A stretch of 64,000 nucleotides of DNA from Pictodentalium vernedei (lineage: Eukaryota > Mollusca > Scaphopoda > Dentaliida > Dentaliidae), in the NCBI GenBank assembly GCA_031216915.1, contig CM062292.1:76862956-76926955 (forward strand), given 5' to 3'. This document shows, one piece after another, positions 22,690 through 33,110 of the stretch. Below the pieces are notes generated by a model. The model ran no database searches, was not told where the DNA came from, and saw nothing but the letters and a program-made list of their open reading frames with translations. The position numbers were made by a program, and so were the translations under genes. The first letter of the stretch is position 1; each line of letters opens with the position of its first letter.

Positions 22690-23525
22690 TACAATGGAGC
22701 CTACTTAATTGGATATCTCTTAATTGTATATCCCTGTTAATTGAATATAATTTTCCAAAACAAAACCATTCACCATACCTCCAGTACAAATTTGACCTGT
22801 TAATTGAATATAGGTTGTAGAATATTTATTTATTGGTGTTTAAGGTCACATACTTATGCACAATAGCTAATCATGACAGTGACAGTTTTATGGGTGGAAG
22901 AAGCCAGAGTATCCGGAGAGAACCACCGAGCAATGACGAGCAGCTGCCAGCTCCCCAACATCATAACTCTGCACTGCAGCACAGGCAGGGTTAGATTGGT
23001 TGAAGACATGCACACCATTGACGTGCAGTATGCCTCAGGACACAGCAGCATTGTGCTCCTATGTGGACAATCGGGGTTAAGTGCCTTGCCCAAGGACACA
23101 ATGCAGGAGTCCAAATCGATCACTGAGATGGTCACCCATCCGAGGTCTAACTGGGCTCGACGTTGCTTAACTTCGGTGATCGGATGAGAACCTGTTATCG
23201 CAACGCCACCCCATATAGGTTGTAGAGTAAACACCTGTTAATTGAATAAACAGTCTTGTAACTGGTCGAGAAATTACCCTGATTCTACCCAGTTTTCCTT
23301 TGTTTATAGATCTATTTGACCTTAGTACATCCAATACAGGCATTTAATCTATTATATCTTGTTTGACAAAGCTCATGGACCTCTGTCAAACAAGATAATA
23401 GAATAAATGCAAAGTTTATCTGTAGAAAAGAGGAAAGTGACACAATCCCTGTTAATTAAATACTCCTGTTAATTGAATAATTTTTATTGGCAAAGTGGCT
23501 ATTCAATTAACAGGGTTTCACTGTA
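22690..23525. mobile_element. Mariner-like MITE P2 with nested SINE
   Basis: TA-flanked, left end CAATGGAGCCTACTTAATTG, right end CAATTAACAGGGTTTCACTG, core TTGTTTGACAAAGCTC. Interrupted by a 5S-headed SINE at 22823-23212. Confidence 0.85.
22823..23212 (-). mobile_element. 5S-headed SINE, full length
   Basis: The minus strand reads GGGGTGGCGTTGCG, then ATCACCGAAGTTAAGCAACG and CGGATGGGTGACC, a near copy of the internal promoter half of 5S rRNA. Next come TGTGTCCTTGGGCAAGGCAC, the shared body and an AATAAATAAATA tail. A 14-bp duplication ATATAGGTTGTAGA flanks it (22809-22822, 23213-23226). Confidence 0.93.
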
Positions 23526-23842
23526 ACTACATAGATAATATGAAGCACATGGATAGAATGTGAAGCCTTTTAGTTGTGTTACCTGCACTCTTTTGAGAAT
23601 AAAGTGGAAATATGGGCCTCTAGCACTCAACCAAACTAACTTCACATGTTAATAAAGTAATGGCAGACATGTTAACCTCAGAAAAAACTTTTCAGGGAAC
23701 TTGAGGATAATTTTCAAGGAAACTGGATGAATTTCCAGGAAAAGTATGTGCACAAACAATATACACAAAGAACTAAAAAATTTCAGCTCTTGGACCACCA
23801 CTGGCACCAAGTTGCACCCAGGGACTCATTGGCTATTGATAG

Positions 23843-24274
23843 TACAGTGGAGCCCACTTAATTGGATATCTTTTAACTGAATTACCCTGTTAATGAATAT
23901 TATTCCCCAACACAAAACCATTTACCATACCTCCAGTACAAATTTGACCTGTTTAGTGAATATAGGTTATAGAGTATATTCATGTTAATTGAATAAAAAA
24001 TCTTGTAACCTGTCGAGAAAATGCTCCGACTCTCCCTAGGTTTCCTTTGTTTATAGACCTATTTGGCCTTAGTACATCCAATACAGGCATTTAATCTATT
24101 ATATCTTGTTTGACAGAGCTCAAGGAGCTCTGTCAAACAAGATACAATAGATTAAATACTAAGTTTATCTCTACAATACACGAAAATGACACAATCCCTG
24201 TTATTTGAATACTCCTGTTAACTGAATAATTTACATTGGCAAAGTGGCTATTCAATTAACAGGGTTCCACTGTA
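23843..24274. mobile_element. Mariner-like MITE P2
   Basis: Complete: TA + CAGTGGAGCCCACTTAATTG on the left, CAATTAACAGGGTTCCACTG + TA on the right, core TTTGACAGAGCTCAAGGAGC. Confidence 0.9.
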
Positions 24275-24574
24275 TTACACTGTTTAATTCTTTAAAACAA
24301 ATTACAGTTACACTTTCTATGAGCTGCAGGCAAATAGAGAAAATAATTAATTAGCTTGCGGACACATCAAGAATTATTAAAAGTCAGGGAGCCGGTAGAT
24401 CAAGACATAACTGGTGTATAGAGAGATGCAGTCTTGCATGTTAGTTTGGTGTATTTTGTTGTTAACCCCGGTCATGCTGAAGTTAAAATAACAAAAAATC
24501 TCAAGCAGAATTTTTTTCACATAGTACAACTAGGAATTCAACCAATCTATCCAACACTTTGCAGGACAGAAAAT

Positions 24575-24818
24575 AAGCAGACTGTCATCTACAAAATGAG
24601 GTCCCCAGTGGGTGAATTTAGTGATGCTACCCTGCAGAGCAGTTTAGCATCACTAAATTTACCATCTGTGAACCCCAATCTGAATCAGGGTCTCAAAACT
24701 AAACAGAAAGAGGTACCAGAGGATAATTTGGCCCACTGAATGGGATAGCAACATCAAATTAACCATCTGGGGACCTCATTCTGCAAATGTCAGACTGCTT
24801 ATTTTCAGGCCTGACTTT
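24575..24818. mobile_element. Long-TIR element DD, copy 1
   Basis: Arms AATAAGCAGACTGTCATC and its complement near 24787-24810, inner GGTCCCCAG / CTGGGGACC. Same family as 28371-28580 and 45676-45945. Confidence 0.75.
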
Positions 24819-25015
24819 GCTATAAAATCACCATTCATATTTTAATGAAACCGATTTTTTTTTATATCAGAACACAACATATTCCAAGAAGGAGGTCTTT
24901 GATGTAAAAACTAAAAGAATTCTGTTCTTTTGAAAAATGATTTTATGTGTGATGTGAGAAGCATGTTAGAGAAAGCATCACAACTTCCACTTGGGAACAT
25001 CAGAATAAAATGACT

Positions 25016-25262
25016 TTAACCCAACAAAACCTAATTGCGAATCAATGAATAATTCTTCTACCTTTGAACCGATGCCCCAACATGGAGTTTCTGTGTAACC
25101 TTGCAAATTACATTCTAAGTACCTTGGCATTTTGTTTCTAGTAAAGTCTTGGCTCCCTGCGCAGGCACTTGAAGCTTGCCAAGAAAACAACTGCAAAGCC
25201 ATAAGATGTGGACTCGGAGCATAGCAAAAATATATAAAAATCTTCAAATCATTGAGGGTTAA
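25016..25262. mobile_element. TTAA MITE, FF-like
   Basis: TTAACCC..GGGTTAA, 247 bp. Contains AAAGTCTTGGCTCCC and TTGCAAATTACATTC, shared with 59030-59175 and 62701-62880. Confidence 0.6.
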
Positions 25263-25283
25263 AATTGATTTTACAATGTGGGC

Positions 25284-26004
25284 CTTCAACTGATTGAGTG
25301 CTGGAAGCACATATTTGGGCATTACTCTAAAGTGCTGGTTCTGCAACTCAAAGGCTTCAAACTCTGTGGATTTCCTTTATGTTATCTTTGAATCTAAATT
25401 ATTTAGTCTGTTCAGATTTTTCTTGTTACACTTTATGGGAGAGTACCTATAGGCATTGGGCCCTGCGAACCTCAAATTTTGGATCGAATCTCAAATCGAA
25501 TCAGGCATCATATTTCAAATTGATTTGAATATCACCGCTTATAAAAGTGTGAATATTGCACCTTCTTACAGCTGTAAATATTGTCAGTTTCCACTCAAAC
25601 ATTATGTGTAATAGCGACTCGGACAAATGAAGCAAAAGTCAGAATATTCCAAAATGGAATCAATGTAATTGCGGATGCGAAACCTACTTGAACTCTTCTT
25701 CTGTCATCAGGTCTCCTGTCAGGACAACCCCCCCTCCCTCCTGTACAGGAGACCTGATGATAGAAGAAGAGTTCAAGAGGAGACACTTTGTACAATTTTT
25801 AGAACATGTCGACGATTCAAAAATTTTCGAATTGGCACGATTGAAATCAAATCAAATCATGGAAACTATTTTCAAATCAAATCAATTCCAAAGCTTCACA
25901 GGGCCCTATACAGCATATACAGCCACTCTCCCATAATTGTAAGAAGGCAAAGACTTGTGAACAAATTTTGATAACCAAAAATAATTCAGAACTCTACCAG
26001 TTAA
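25284..26004. mobile_element. Family G MITE interrupted by element Q
   Basis: Left GATTGAGTGCTGG and right AACTCTACCAG TTAA. The core GGGAGAGTACCTATAGGCA is broken by Q. The end TTAA (26001-26004) is also the first TTAA of the next MITE. Confidence 0.75.
25458..25906. mobile_element. Inverted-repeat element Q, inside G core
   Basis: Ends GGGCCCTGCGAACCT and, reversed, GGGCCCTGTGAAGCT. Central hairpin 25687-25779 (GAACTCTTCTTCTGTCATCA and complement). Class unknown. Confidence 0.7.
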
Positions 26005-26212
26005 CCTCCTTCACTCTGATGTCAAAATACCAAAATTTCAGGAAGCTGTTTTTTCCCATAATGCACCTAGAAATTTAACCAATTCAATCTCGTTTGACAG
26101 AGCTCAATGAGCTCTGTCAAACGAGATTGAATTGGTTAAATTTATAGTTGCATTATGGGAAATTTTTTCTGCCTGAAATTTAGATATTTTGACATCAGTG
26201 TGCAGGGGTTAA
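26001..26212. mobile_element. Family N MITE adjacent to gamma exon
   Basis: TTAA at both ends, arms TTCACTCTGATGTCAAAATA / TATTTTGACATCAGTGTGCA, core TTTGACAGAGCTCAATGAGC. Ends 26 bp before the terminal exon. Confidence 0.88.
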
Positions 26213-26238
26213 AAGAGATCCTTTTGTCTATTTTACAG

Positions 26239-26421
26239 AAGTGGCTACGGTTCAATCAGATGATAATTCATGAATCATCAAAACTATGTCTAGACAGTCA
26301 CAAGATCGAGTCAGGAATGGTTATTGTGGAATGTGAAGACCTCTATCAAACTCAGATGTGGGAAGTACCAGAAGAAGTCATCAATCATGCAAAAGAAACC
26401 AAAATAGAACATGACCTATAA
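26239..26421 (+). CDS. GALNT-like lectin domain, gamma-repeat terminal exon
   Basis: Terminal coding exon of 60 codons plus TAA at 26419-26421. The acceptor is CTATTTTACAG and phase is 0, matching the previous donor. The peptide begins KWLRFNQMIIHESSKLCLDS, then VIVECEDLYQTQMWEV. It has an intact CLD, a partner Cys and an internal QMW. A charged tail of 18 residues (PEEVINHAKETKIEHDL after the final Val) follows the lectin fold. With the two upstream exons the domain totals about 141 residues, about the usual length for a GALNT lectin domain. A family N MITE ends only 26 bp before this exon, so the polypyrimidine tract and probably the branch point are squeezed into 26213-26238 or lie in the MITE. 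Confidence 0.87.
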   Translation, partial: KWLRFNQMIIHESSKLCLDSHKIESGMVIVECEDLYQTQMWEVPEEVINHAKETKIEHDL

Positions 26422-26898
26422 TATTTGACATTATATTGTTGAAGGTTGAATTTTTGCAAAATTTTTGCTGTTTATCTTTGGTGTAAACCCATCACCTACA
26501 TGGCTGGAAGCTGACACATGCAAAAGTATTTTTTTAATGTTTCCATTTTTTACCTCAAAAACATAGCCTCTAACCTCTCATTGTAATGAGCTCGTTCCAG
26601 TGAGAGATCATAAGCTATGTTTTGGAGGTACGTATTGAAAAAATAATGAAATTTGAATGGAAATTTATGCAAATAATGCTGCCCATATATGGATGTTATT
26701 TTGGGTATCTGCCCATCTTTACATACTAAAAACATTATTCTGAACAAGTTTTTTTCAGCCTAAAACAAATGAATCTTTATTTCTATGAGCCTGTTGAGCA
26801 GATTTTAGAGAAAGGTTCAAAAGGTATGATTTGGAAAGCAGAAAGGATGTTCGAGAAAAAATGTTGTTGCTTTTTATACTTGACATTCAATTGTTGTA
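26422..26898 (+). other. Presumed 3' UTR start, with decayed family A hairpin
   Basis: Sequence after the stop codon. A decayed family A MITE (about 26485-26730) forms a hairpin with arms at about 26552-26629 around GAGCTCGTTCC. No clear poly(A) signal occurs before 26898. Later AATAAA hexamers are at 27049, 27914, 28029 and 29465; which one is used cannot be told from sequence. Confidence 0.4.
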
Positions 26899-27160
26899 CA
26901 GTGGTGCTTACTTAATTGGATATCCTTCATTGAATAATCCTGTTAATTGAATATTACTTCCAAAAACAAAGCCATTTACCATACAAAATTGATCTGTTAG
27001 TTGCATATAGGTTATAAACTCTGAGTTCTACCAAACAAGATATAATAGAATAAATGCTAAGTTTATCTCACGAATACAGGCAAGTGACAAAATCCCTGTT
27101 TATTGAATACTCATGTTAATTGAATAATTCTCATAGGCAAAACGGCTATTCAATTCATAA
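26897..27160. mobile_element. Mariner-like MITE P2, decayed
   Basis: Left TA CAGTGGTGCTTACTTAATTG is intact. Only one core arm remains (ACCAAACAAGATATAATAG) and the right end is lost after GGCTATTCAATT. Confidence 0.75.
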
Positions 27161-27215
27161 AAATCTACAGCACATGTATGTCAACGAAGCAGTAACTAGA
27201 ATTGCTGAAAATATT

Positions 27216-27952
27216 TTAACCCTTTATCTAATGAATTGGCCGCATTCGCCTGCGAAATTTACAAAATGAGCCATTGGAAAACAATTATTTTTCAAATAAT
27301 ATCAACAAAACCATATCGTGTGACCCCTCATTGGAATGAGCTTGATGAGCTTGTTAGCTGCGACTAGCAGCTCTATAAGTTGCAATGTCGGTCTGTCTGT
27401 CGGTCTGTCTGTCGGTCGGTCGGTCGGTCTGTCTGTGACCAACGAGTTTGTCTGTGACCAACGAATTTCAAAACTCAATAATTTTTGAAATACTTGATGG
27501 AATGACTTTACATTTGGCATGTAAGTGTATCTTATTGATGTCTAGCCACTGTTCAATGCATGTGTTGTTCCAAATATTTTTCTTGGAGTTATGGCCCTTG
27601 ATGAACTTAGAATGTCGGTCAGTCTGTCTGTCTGTGACCAACGAGTTTCAAAACTCAATAACTTTTGAAATACGTGATGGAATGACATTATATTTGGCAT
27701 GTAAGTGTATCTTATTGATGTCTAGCCACAGTTCAATGCATGTGTTGTTCCAAATATTTTTCTTGGAGTTATGGCCCTTGATGAACTTAGAATTTTGTGA
27801 AATTGCACCACCCTTTGCAGCTACGGCATCGATGTCGCGATTTTTCTAATGAGGGGTCACTTGATATGATTTATTGGAATTGTTTGAAAAATTTGAACAA
27901 ATAATATTCAAATAATAAATATTGAAAAAGTCTGCTTTGAGTAAAGGATTAA
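27216..27952. mobile_element. Family A MITE (A1) split by element F
   Basis: TTAA 27216-27219 and 27949-27952. The break is in the central hairpin (GAGCTTGTT | AATGAGGGGTCA). Confidence 0.82.
27356..27846 (+). mobile_element. AGCT-hairpin element F
   Basis: Starts AGCTGCGACTAGCAGCTC (hairpin), then a GTCGGTCTGTC tract and two copies of a 181-bp unit (TTTCAAAACTCAATAA at about 27468 and 27649). It ends TTTGCAGCTACGGCATCG..GATTTTT. 5' AGCTGC pairs with 3' GCAGCT. A 133-codon ORF is array translation. 27953-28370 has nothing recognisable. Confidence 0.75.
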
Positions 27953-28370
27953 AGAATACTTCGTGTGTTAAGAGTTAATTCTTATATAAAATTGTAATCA
28001 AACCACATGTTTTCCGATTATCATCATGAATAAAATTTGTCCTTAACACCATGTCATTTTATTTTGTATAATGGAAAAAATTACATTAGATGGGGAAACA
28101 CCCATGAAACTATGGATTTTGTAAACATCTTAGGTTCTGTCTACATCATGATATGACCTCAAATTACAATTTACATTGTAAAGGTCATTCAGTCAAGAAG
28201 ACGTAATTCATTGCTATATCCACCTGATTAAGAGATTTTTGATGCACACACCCATGTTCATTGTATCAGAAATCACTTAGTTAATATCAATTTAAAAGTT
28301 AACAGTTGGCAAAAAAATTAACTTCCATGCAGTGCAGTCAGTTACAGATTATCATGATGCATAATCAAGC

Positions 28371-28580
28371 CTGGATATTAGCAGACTGTCGTGTGCAGAA
28401 TGGGGTCCCGAGAGGGTGAATTTGGTGATGCTACCATGCACAGCAGTCTGAATCACTCTCTCAGGCAAAGAGAAGGAGGTACCCAAAGTATAAATTGGCC
28501 CACTGTATAGGATAGCATCAGCAAATTCACCCTCTGGAGACCTCATTCTGCAAATGACAGATTACTTATTTCCAGGCTTG
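28371..28580. mobile_element. Long-TIR element DD, copy 2
   Basis: GCAGACTGTCGTGTGCAGAA start and CTCATTCTGCAAATGACAG..TATTTCCAGGCTTG end, with internal GTGAATTTGGTGATGCTACC. Confidence 0.7.
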
Positions 28581-28837
28581 GTTGCATCCAAAATAAACAA
28601 AAGCCTCAATTCTAACCCAAAGAATATTGCATAGCTAAGGGTGTTGCAAGTCTTCGGCATAATTGAATAGTACCCTAAGGGGAGAAAACAATAATGACCC
28701 ATCAATTTTATGAGGGTAAAGTTAAAAAACATACATAAATATCACGGTCACAGTTTCCAAACATGGCTTACATTTCCAAAGCATCAAGATGTTCTCAAAG
28801 ACCTACCAAGTGTTTCTTCTTGAACTCTTCCTCTTCA

Positions 28838-29080
28838 GTGCAGTAACTGTGGACTGGTCATAATCCAGACAAGGGCAGTGATGTCCACGCATGCGTTTAC
28901 CAGGTAATAAAAATCAGCAGCAGCAAAATTTTCAATTAATGAAGCACCGGGTTGTACCCGGTGCTTCATTAATTAAATTTTTGATGATTATTCCTATCAT
29001 TGGTGTTTGGAATTTAATATTATTGCATCTGTGGAAATATTGCCCACCTGTGGAAAGTGCCCATGACAGCTGTACTGTAT
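28838..29080. mobile_element. Palindromic element U, copy 1
   Basis: Core AATTAATGAAGCACCGGGT and complement at about 28935-28980, outer GTGGACTGGTCATAATCCAG. Right end AGCTGTACTG then TA. Complete copy at 49612-49857. Confidence 0.65.
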
Positions 29081-29083
29081 CAT

Positions 29084-29215
29084 CAGGTCTCCTTTACAGG
29101 ACACCTAATGATATAGGAGTACATAGACAAAACTACATGTATGTTTCAATGAGTCGTTTTGTATTCAATGAGTCAGATGTGCGTAGGAAGAAAACGTCGA
29201 GACCGACGCACATCT
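29084..29215. repeat. Half palindrome V2 with small hairpin
   Basis: ATCAGGTCTCCTTTACAGGA hairpin, then one arm of palindrome V (ATGTTTCAATGAGTCG..AGGAAGAAAACGTC), collapsing into GACGCACATCTGAC. Most of the second arm is lost. Confidence 0.65.
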
Positions 29216-29351
29216 GACGGTTTAACCCGGAGGTCCATTGGTTAAACTTTGCTTGTGCTGGTTATGCTTCACAACAAATTTGAAATTATTGCTTGGGTGG
29301 AATCTCCACTCTGTGAGTGATTTAGTGATAATACACTCTCCACATACTGTA
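29216..29351. mobile_element. Element S, right half
   Basis: AGGTCCATTGGTTAAACTTT to CACTCTCCACATACTG-TA, matching 15430-15552. 29352-29782 is AT-rich with nothing named, except an AATAAA at 29465. Confidence 0.65.
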
Positions 29352-29782
29352 TCGTCAGAAACAAAATGAAGAAAAACTAGGGTGGAAGCATTTTTTTTTA
29401 AAATTTTCTAACCTTTTTTTTGAACTTTTTTTTTTTTTTTTGTATATGTACTTATTTTCTTGCCAATAAAGTGATGATAGGATCAGAACAGTTTGTAAAT
29501 AATTTTTTACTATACTAGAGACATGCTGTTATATATTCTTATAGCATTTTATTCTAATACATGCATCCACATGTAAAAAATAAACAATAAAATATTTGTT
29601 TTCATCTTCTGTTGTTAATATTATTATTTTCTTGTCAACAGTTTGCCAAATTTAACAATGCAAAATATATGAACATAAAGGGAAGTAACTTTTCTGAAGA
29701 ACATAACCATCCAATTGATATAACAGTTTACAATATTTTTCCATTTTGCATTATAACATTTTGAATGAAATAAATGTGTTAT

Positions 29783-29999
29783 TTAACTCCCCAAACACCG
29801 ATGTTACAACACCAAAATTATCATGGAGCAAATTTTTCCCATAATGCAACTAGCAGTTTAACCAAATCAACTTTGTTTAGCAGAGCTCAATGAGCTCTCA
29901 CGCTGCTCTTGTCGAAGAAGATTGAATTGGTAAACTTCCAAGTTGCATTATGAGAAAAATTTGTAGGCTGATATTTTGATGTCAGTTTTCCAGGGTTAA
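29783..29999. mobile_element. Family N MITE
   Basis: TTAA ends, arms ACACCGATGTTACAACACC.. / ATTTTGATGTCAG, core AGCAGAGCTCAATGAGCTC. The right TTAA is shared with the next family A copy. Confidence 0.8.
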
Positions 30000-30234
30000 C
30001 CCTTTACCCAACGTAACGGCCAAAACTGGCCAGCGCTATTCTCAAAAATTGCCTATTAATTTTCATTATTTTTAGAAAATTTTGTCTCAAAAACATGGGT
30101 TGTGACCCCTCATTGGAACGAGCTTGTTGAGCTTGTCCCAATGAGAGGTCATAACCTATGTTTTTGAGACAAAAAATTATTCAAGAATTATTTTTGCAAG
30201 TGTCGTCTGCTTTTCAAGTTAGGTAAAGGGTTAA
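29996..30234. mobile_element. Family A MITE (A2, reverse)
   Basis: Complete, TTAACCCTTTACCC..GGTAAAGGGTTAA, core GGAACGAGCTTGTTGAGC. Confidence 0.9.
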
Positions 30235-30431
30235 TTGAAGTTGAACATTTGCACTCTTCCCTGTGCTGTTGCCACACATTAACATTTCTTTTGTGCTGTG
30301 AAAAATTAGTTTCACACTCATGACTAGCTGTTTGAAATTGGAAGGGAGTCATAACCAACTGGCTACCTTATTCCACCCCAGGGAACCACTTTTAAGATTC
30401 TCAAGTTGAAGTTGCTCCCCTTGATTTCAAT

Positions 30432-30836
30432 TTATTTATTTATTTATTGGTGTTTAAGTTCACATAGTTATGCACAATAGCTAATTGTGCCCGTGACAGT
30501 TTTACGGGTGGAGGAAGCCAGGGTACCTGGAGAGAACCACCTAGCAACGATGAGCAGCTGTCAGCTCTTCAACATCGCAACTCTGAACTTTGCCCCGCTG
30601 CACAGGCAGGGTTAGATTGGTTGAAGACATGCGCACCATCGACGTGCAGTACTCCTTAGTACACAGTGTCATCATGCCACCATGTAGGCAATTGGGGTTA
30701 AGTGCCTTGCCCAAGGACACAAAGAGGGAGCGTGAATCAGTTGCTAAAATGATCACCCATCCAACTACTAACCGCGCTCAATGTTGCTTAACTTCGCTGA
30801 TCTGACGAGAACTGGTTACTGCAACGCCTCCACACC
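30432..30836 (-). mobile_element. 5S-headed SINE, full length
   Basis: The minus-strand head matches 5S rRNA (GTTAAGCAACATTG, GGATGGGTGATC), with the shared body and ATAAATAAATAAAT tail. 15-bp duplication CCCCTTGATTTCAAT at 30417-30431 and 30837-30851. Confidence 0.92.
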
Positions 30837-31017
30837 CCCCTTGATTTCAATGCAAAGTCAACTCTGCATGATGATTGATGAAATGAAAAACAAGCACAGA
30901 GGAGGAGGAATATACAGAAAATAGTTACAGATATAGATAGCTGCCCAGGGGCTTAGGCTGACGCATAATGTATCAGCCTTGGCTTCCTGGGCTGCTATCA
31001 TGTCACAGTTTGTACAG

Positions 31018-31590
31018 CTATTTATTTATTTATTTATTGATGTTTAAAGTCACATACCTATGCACAATGGCTAATCGTGACTGCAATATAGAGATAAAGC
31101 CATGTCCAGATAATCGCTTATACCCATGTTGCCGATTTTAGAGGACTTCCACTCTAAGCATTGGTAACTGGGTCCTCTCTTCGAAACCCATTTTATAATA
31201 CAAATCCACATAAGGTTTTGTCGTTCCTGAAGGAAATCAACCTTTTTAATAAATTTTAAATTGTTTGTTTTTATTATTTCACATTCACATTCATTCAGGG
31301 TTGATTTATGCAGCATTTTCTGCACACTTGATCTTATTTTCACATTACTGTGTTCATTGATTAATTTTATTCCTCATACTTCTTCATATTTCGTTGATTG
31401 AATTACCTCATGGCGATCTATTTTTGATTTCATACTTTTATCGCCACGATATAGCTTTGGCTGCTGATGTGGCGTTGAGCACCAATAAATAAATAACTGG
31501 GTCCTATTCTACCAGTAAAACAGAGCTTGATTACCACAGTAAACACACACTGCTTTACTTCCTGGGATACCCATGGAGATTTTGTTAAGT
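31018..31590 (-). mobile_element. K-headed SINE-like element K1, interrupted
   Basis: The tail (ATTTATTTATTGATGTTTAA) and GTTGCCGATTTTAGAGGAC on the left, and TACCAGTAAAACAGAGC..CCCATGG on the right, are one K unit split by 31177-31493. Confidence 0.75.
31177..31493 (+). mobile_element. Retroposed 3' fragment inside K1
   Basis: A 317-bp insert flanked by a 12-bp duplication TAACTGGGTCCT (31165-31176, 31494-31505). It ends GATGTGGCGTTGAGCACC then AATAAATAAATAA. Probably a 5'-truncated LINE 3' end or SINE; no coding sequence. 31591-31810 has nothing. Confidence 0.75.
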
Positions 31591-31810
31591 TTTCATGTGT
31601 GCAAACGATGCTAATTGATCAGAAAAATCATAAAACATACAATATATGTAACAGAGAATCTCTAATGAGTCGCATGACATTTCTGCACCAAGTTCTCTAA
31701 AATCGACGTGAGCTGAGGTTTACCAAGGCCCAGATCGATTTTAGTGAATGAAGTTCAGAAATTTGATGTAAAATTGTGACAAATTTGAGATTCTTTTTAT
31801 CACATATTGT

Positions 31811-32117
31811 GTGGTGGGCACACGGTGGTGTTGCGGTAATCAGGGTTATGTGGCTTGCCCAAGGACACAATGCAGGAGTCCAAATCGAATGCTTAGATCG
31901 TCACCCATCCGAGGACTAACATGCTCGACGTTGTTTAACTTCGGTGATCTGACAAGAACCGGTTACCGCAATGCCACTGCACCCCCAGAGTTACGATGTT
32001 GGGGAACTGGCAGCTGCTCATTGTTGCTTGGTTGTTTTTGTGGGTACTCCAGCTTCCTCCACCCGTAAAACTGTCACTGACATGATGTGACCTTGGCTGT
32101 TAAAATGTCATTAAACC
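31811..32117. mobile_element. Rearranged 5S-headed SINE
   Basis: A short plus-strand head (to about 31841), then a minus-strand 5S head and body start (31842-31985), then the plus-strand body end and tail (31986-32117). An inversion within the element, or an insertion of a second piece. Confidence 0.75.
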
Positions 32118-32121
32118 CTAA

Positions 32122-32176
<55 letters not shown>
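32118..32176. repeat. (AAAT)n SINE tail expansion
   Basis: About 14 AAAT units extending the tail of the rearranged SINE. Confidence 0.95.
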
Positions 32177-32177
<1 letters not shown>

Positions 32178-32192
32178 CACATATTGTGCAAT

Positions 32193-32398
32193 TTAACCTT
32201 TTACCTAATGTAACGACTAAACTAGCCAGCGCTACTCACAAAAATTGCCAACAAATTTTATTATTTTTTCATCTTTTGCCTTGAAAACACAGCCAATGGC
32301 CCCTCATTGAAACGAGCTAAACTACATTTCCGAGCCAGAAAAGTTATTTAGGGATTTTTTATTTGCAATTGTCATCGTGTATTTGTATTGGGTAAACA
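32193..32398. mobile_element. Family A MITE (A2, reverse), decayed
   Basis: TTAACCTTTTACCTAATGTA start, half of the central hairpin lost, right end TATTGGGTAAACA running into element JJ. Confidence 0.65.
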
Positions 32399-32835
32399 CA
32401 GTGGTGGTGCCAGGATTTAAGTAAGATATGGGGGGTCCAAGGTCAAGATGCCGAATGCTGCAGACCTGAGCAAGAGAAGGATAGAGGAGGAGGTAGTTCA
32501 GTGAGCTGAACATAGTGGCTACCCCCTTAGAAGGGGGTAGCCACTATGTTCAGACTGCTGAACTGGGGAGGAAGGTGCTCCCTCCCATTTGTGAGGGAAG
32601 GGTGGGGGGGGGGGGGGTCTGATTGATCTCCCCCAGAAAAATTTTCATATTTGGACACCCTGGGAGCAATATTTCTACAACACCAGATATGATGTGTATC
32701 GTTGTGTGCCATTTGCGGGTGTGGTATTGGGTGGTCAGATAGTAATTTGAAGTTTGATTTTGGGGGCCATAGGGAAAAGTGGGGGCCCGGGCCTCCAGAG
32801 GGAAAAGTGTGGGGGGGGGGGGGGGGGCACCACTG
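32399..32835. mobile_element. hAT-like element JJ
   Basis: Ends CAGTGGTGGTGCC and GGCACCACTG, flanked by 8-bp GGTAAACA / GGTAACCA (7 of 8 match). Central palindrome 32495-32564 (GAACATAGTGGCTACCCCC). Two poly-G tracts inside. The size, ends and 8-bp duplication fit a hAT MITE. 32836-33110 has nothing. Confidence 0.75.
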
Positions 32836-33110
32836 GGTAACCAGTTATTAAAATACAAGAGATTAATTAAATTCTACTTCTGAAACCATCTCACAACATT
32901 ACTATGTCAATGTTGTCTTCTGATGTCATCTCCGTATTAGATATGTTATGATGTTGTTTTGCATAATGGTGCTAATTTGCTAATTGGTGGTGATTATACA
33001 ATAAAATCATGATGCTTGCCGTACTGACTTGTAAATAAGCTCAGTTCCTGATTATGTAATGAAAACATCAATGACAGCCATGTTGGTACATGTAAGTTGT
33101 TACAACGAAA

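Larger units (their letters stand above)
15724..26238 (+). other. GALNT-like gene intron (beta to gamma exon)
   Basis: Phase-0 intron of 10.5 kb, GT..AG. It holds SINE J2, a MITE split by a Harbinger-like element, a short array, three mariner-like MITEs, the C/B array complex, a 5S-headed SINE, a DD element and TTAA MITEs up to the acceptor. Gaps 18273-18540, 23526-23842 and 24275-24574 show nothing recognisable. Confidence 0.8.

Noticed and set aside
22823-23212. 5S rRNA gene on the minus strand
   Set aside because: Only the internal promoter half of 5S is present and it continues into a SINE body with tail and target duplication; five more copies behave the same way.
24434-24739. 101-codon plus-strand ORF
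   Set aside because: Mostly within long-TIR element DD; other copies do not keep the frame.
27448-27849. 133-codon ORF with two similar halves
   Set aside because: Product of the two 181-bp units of element F.
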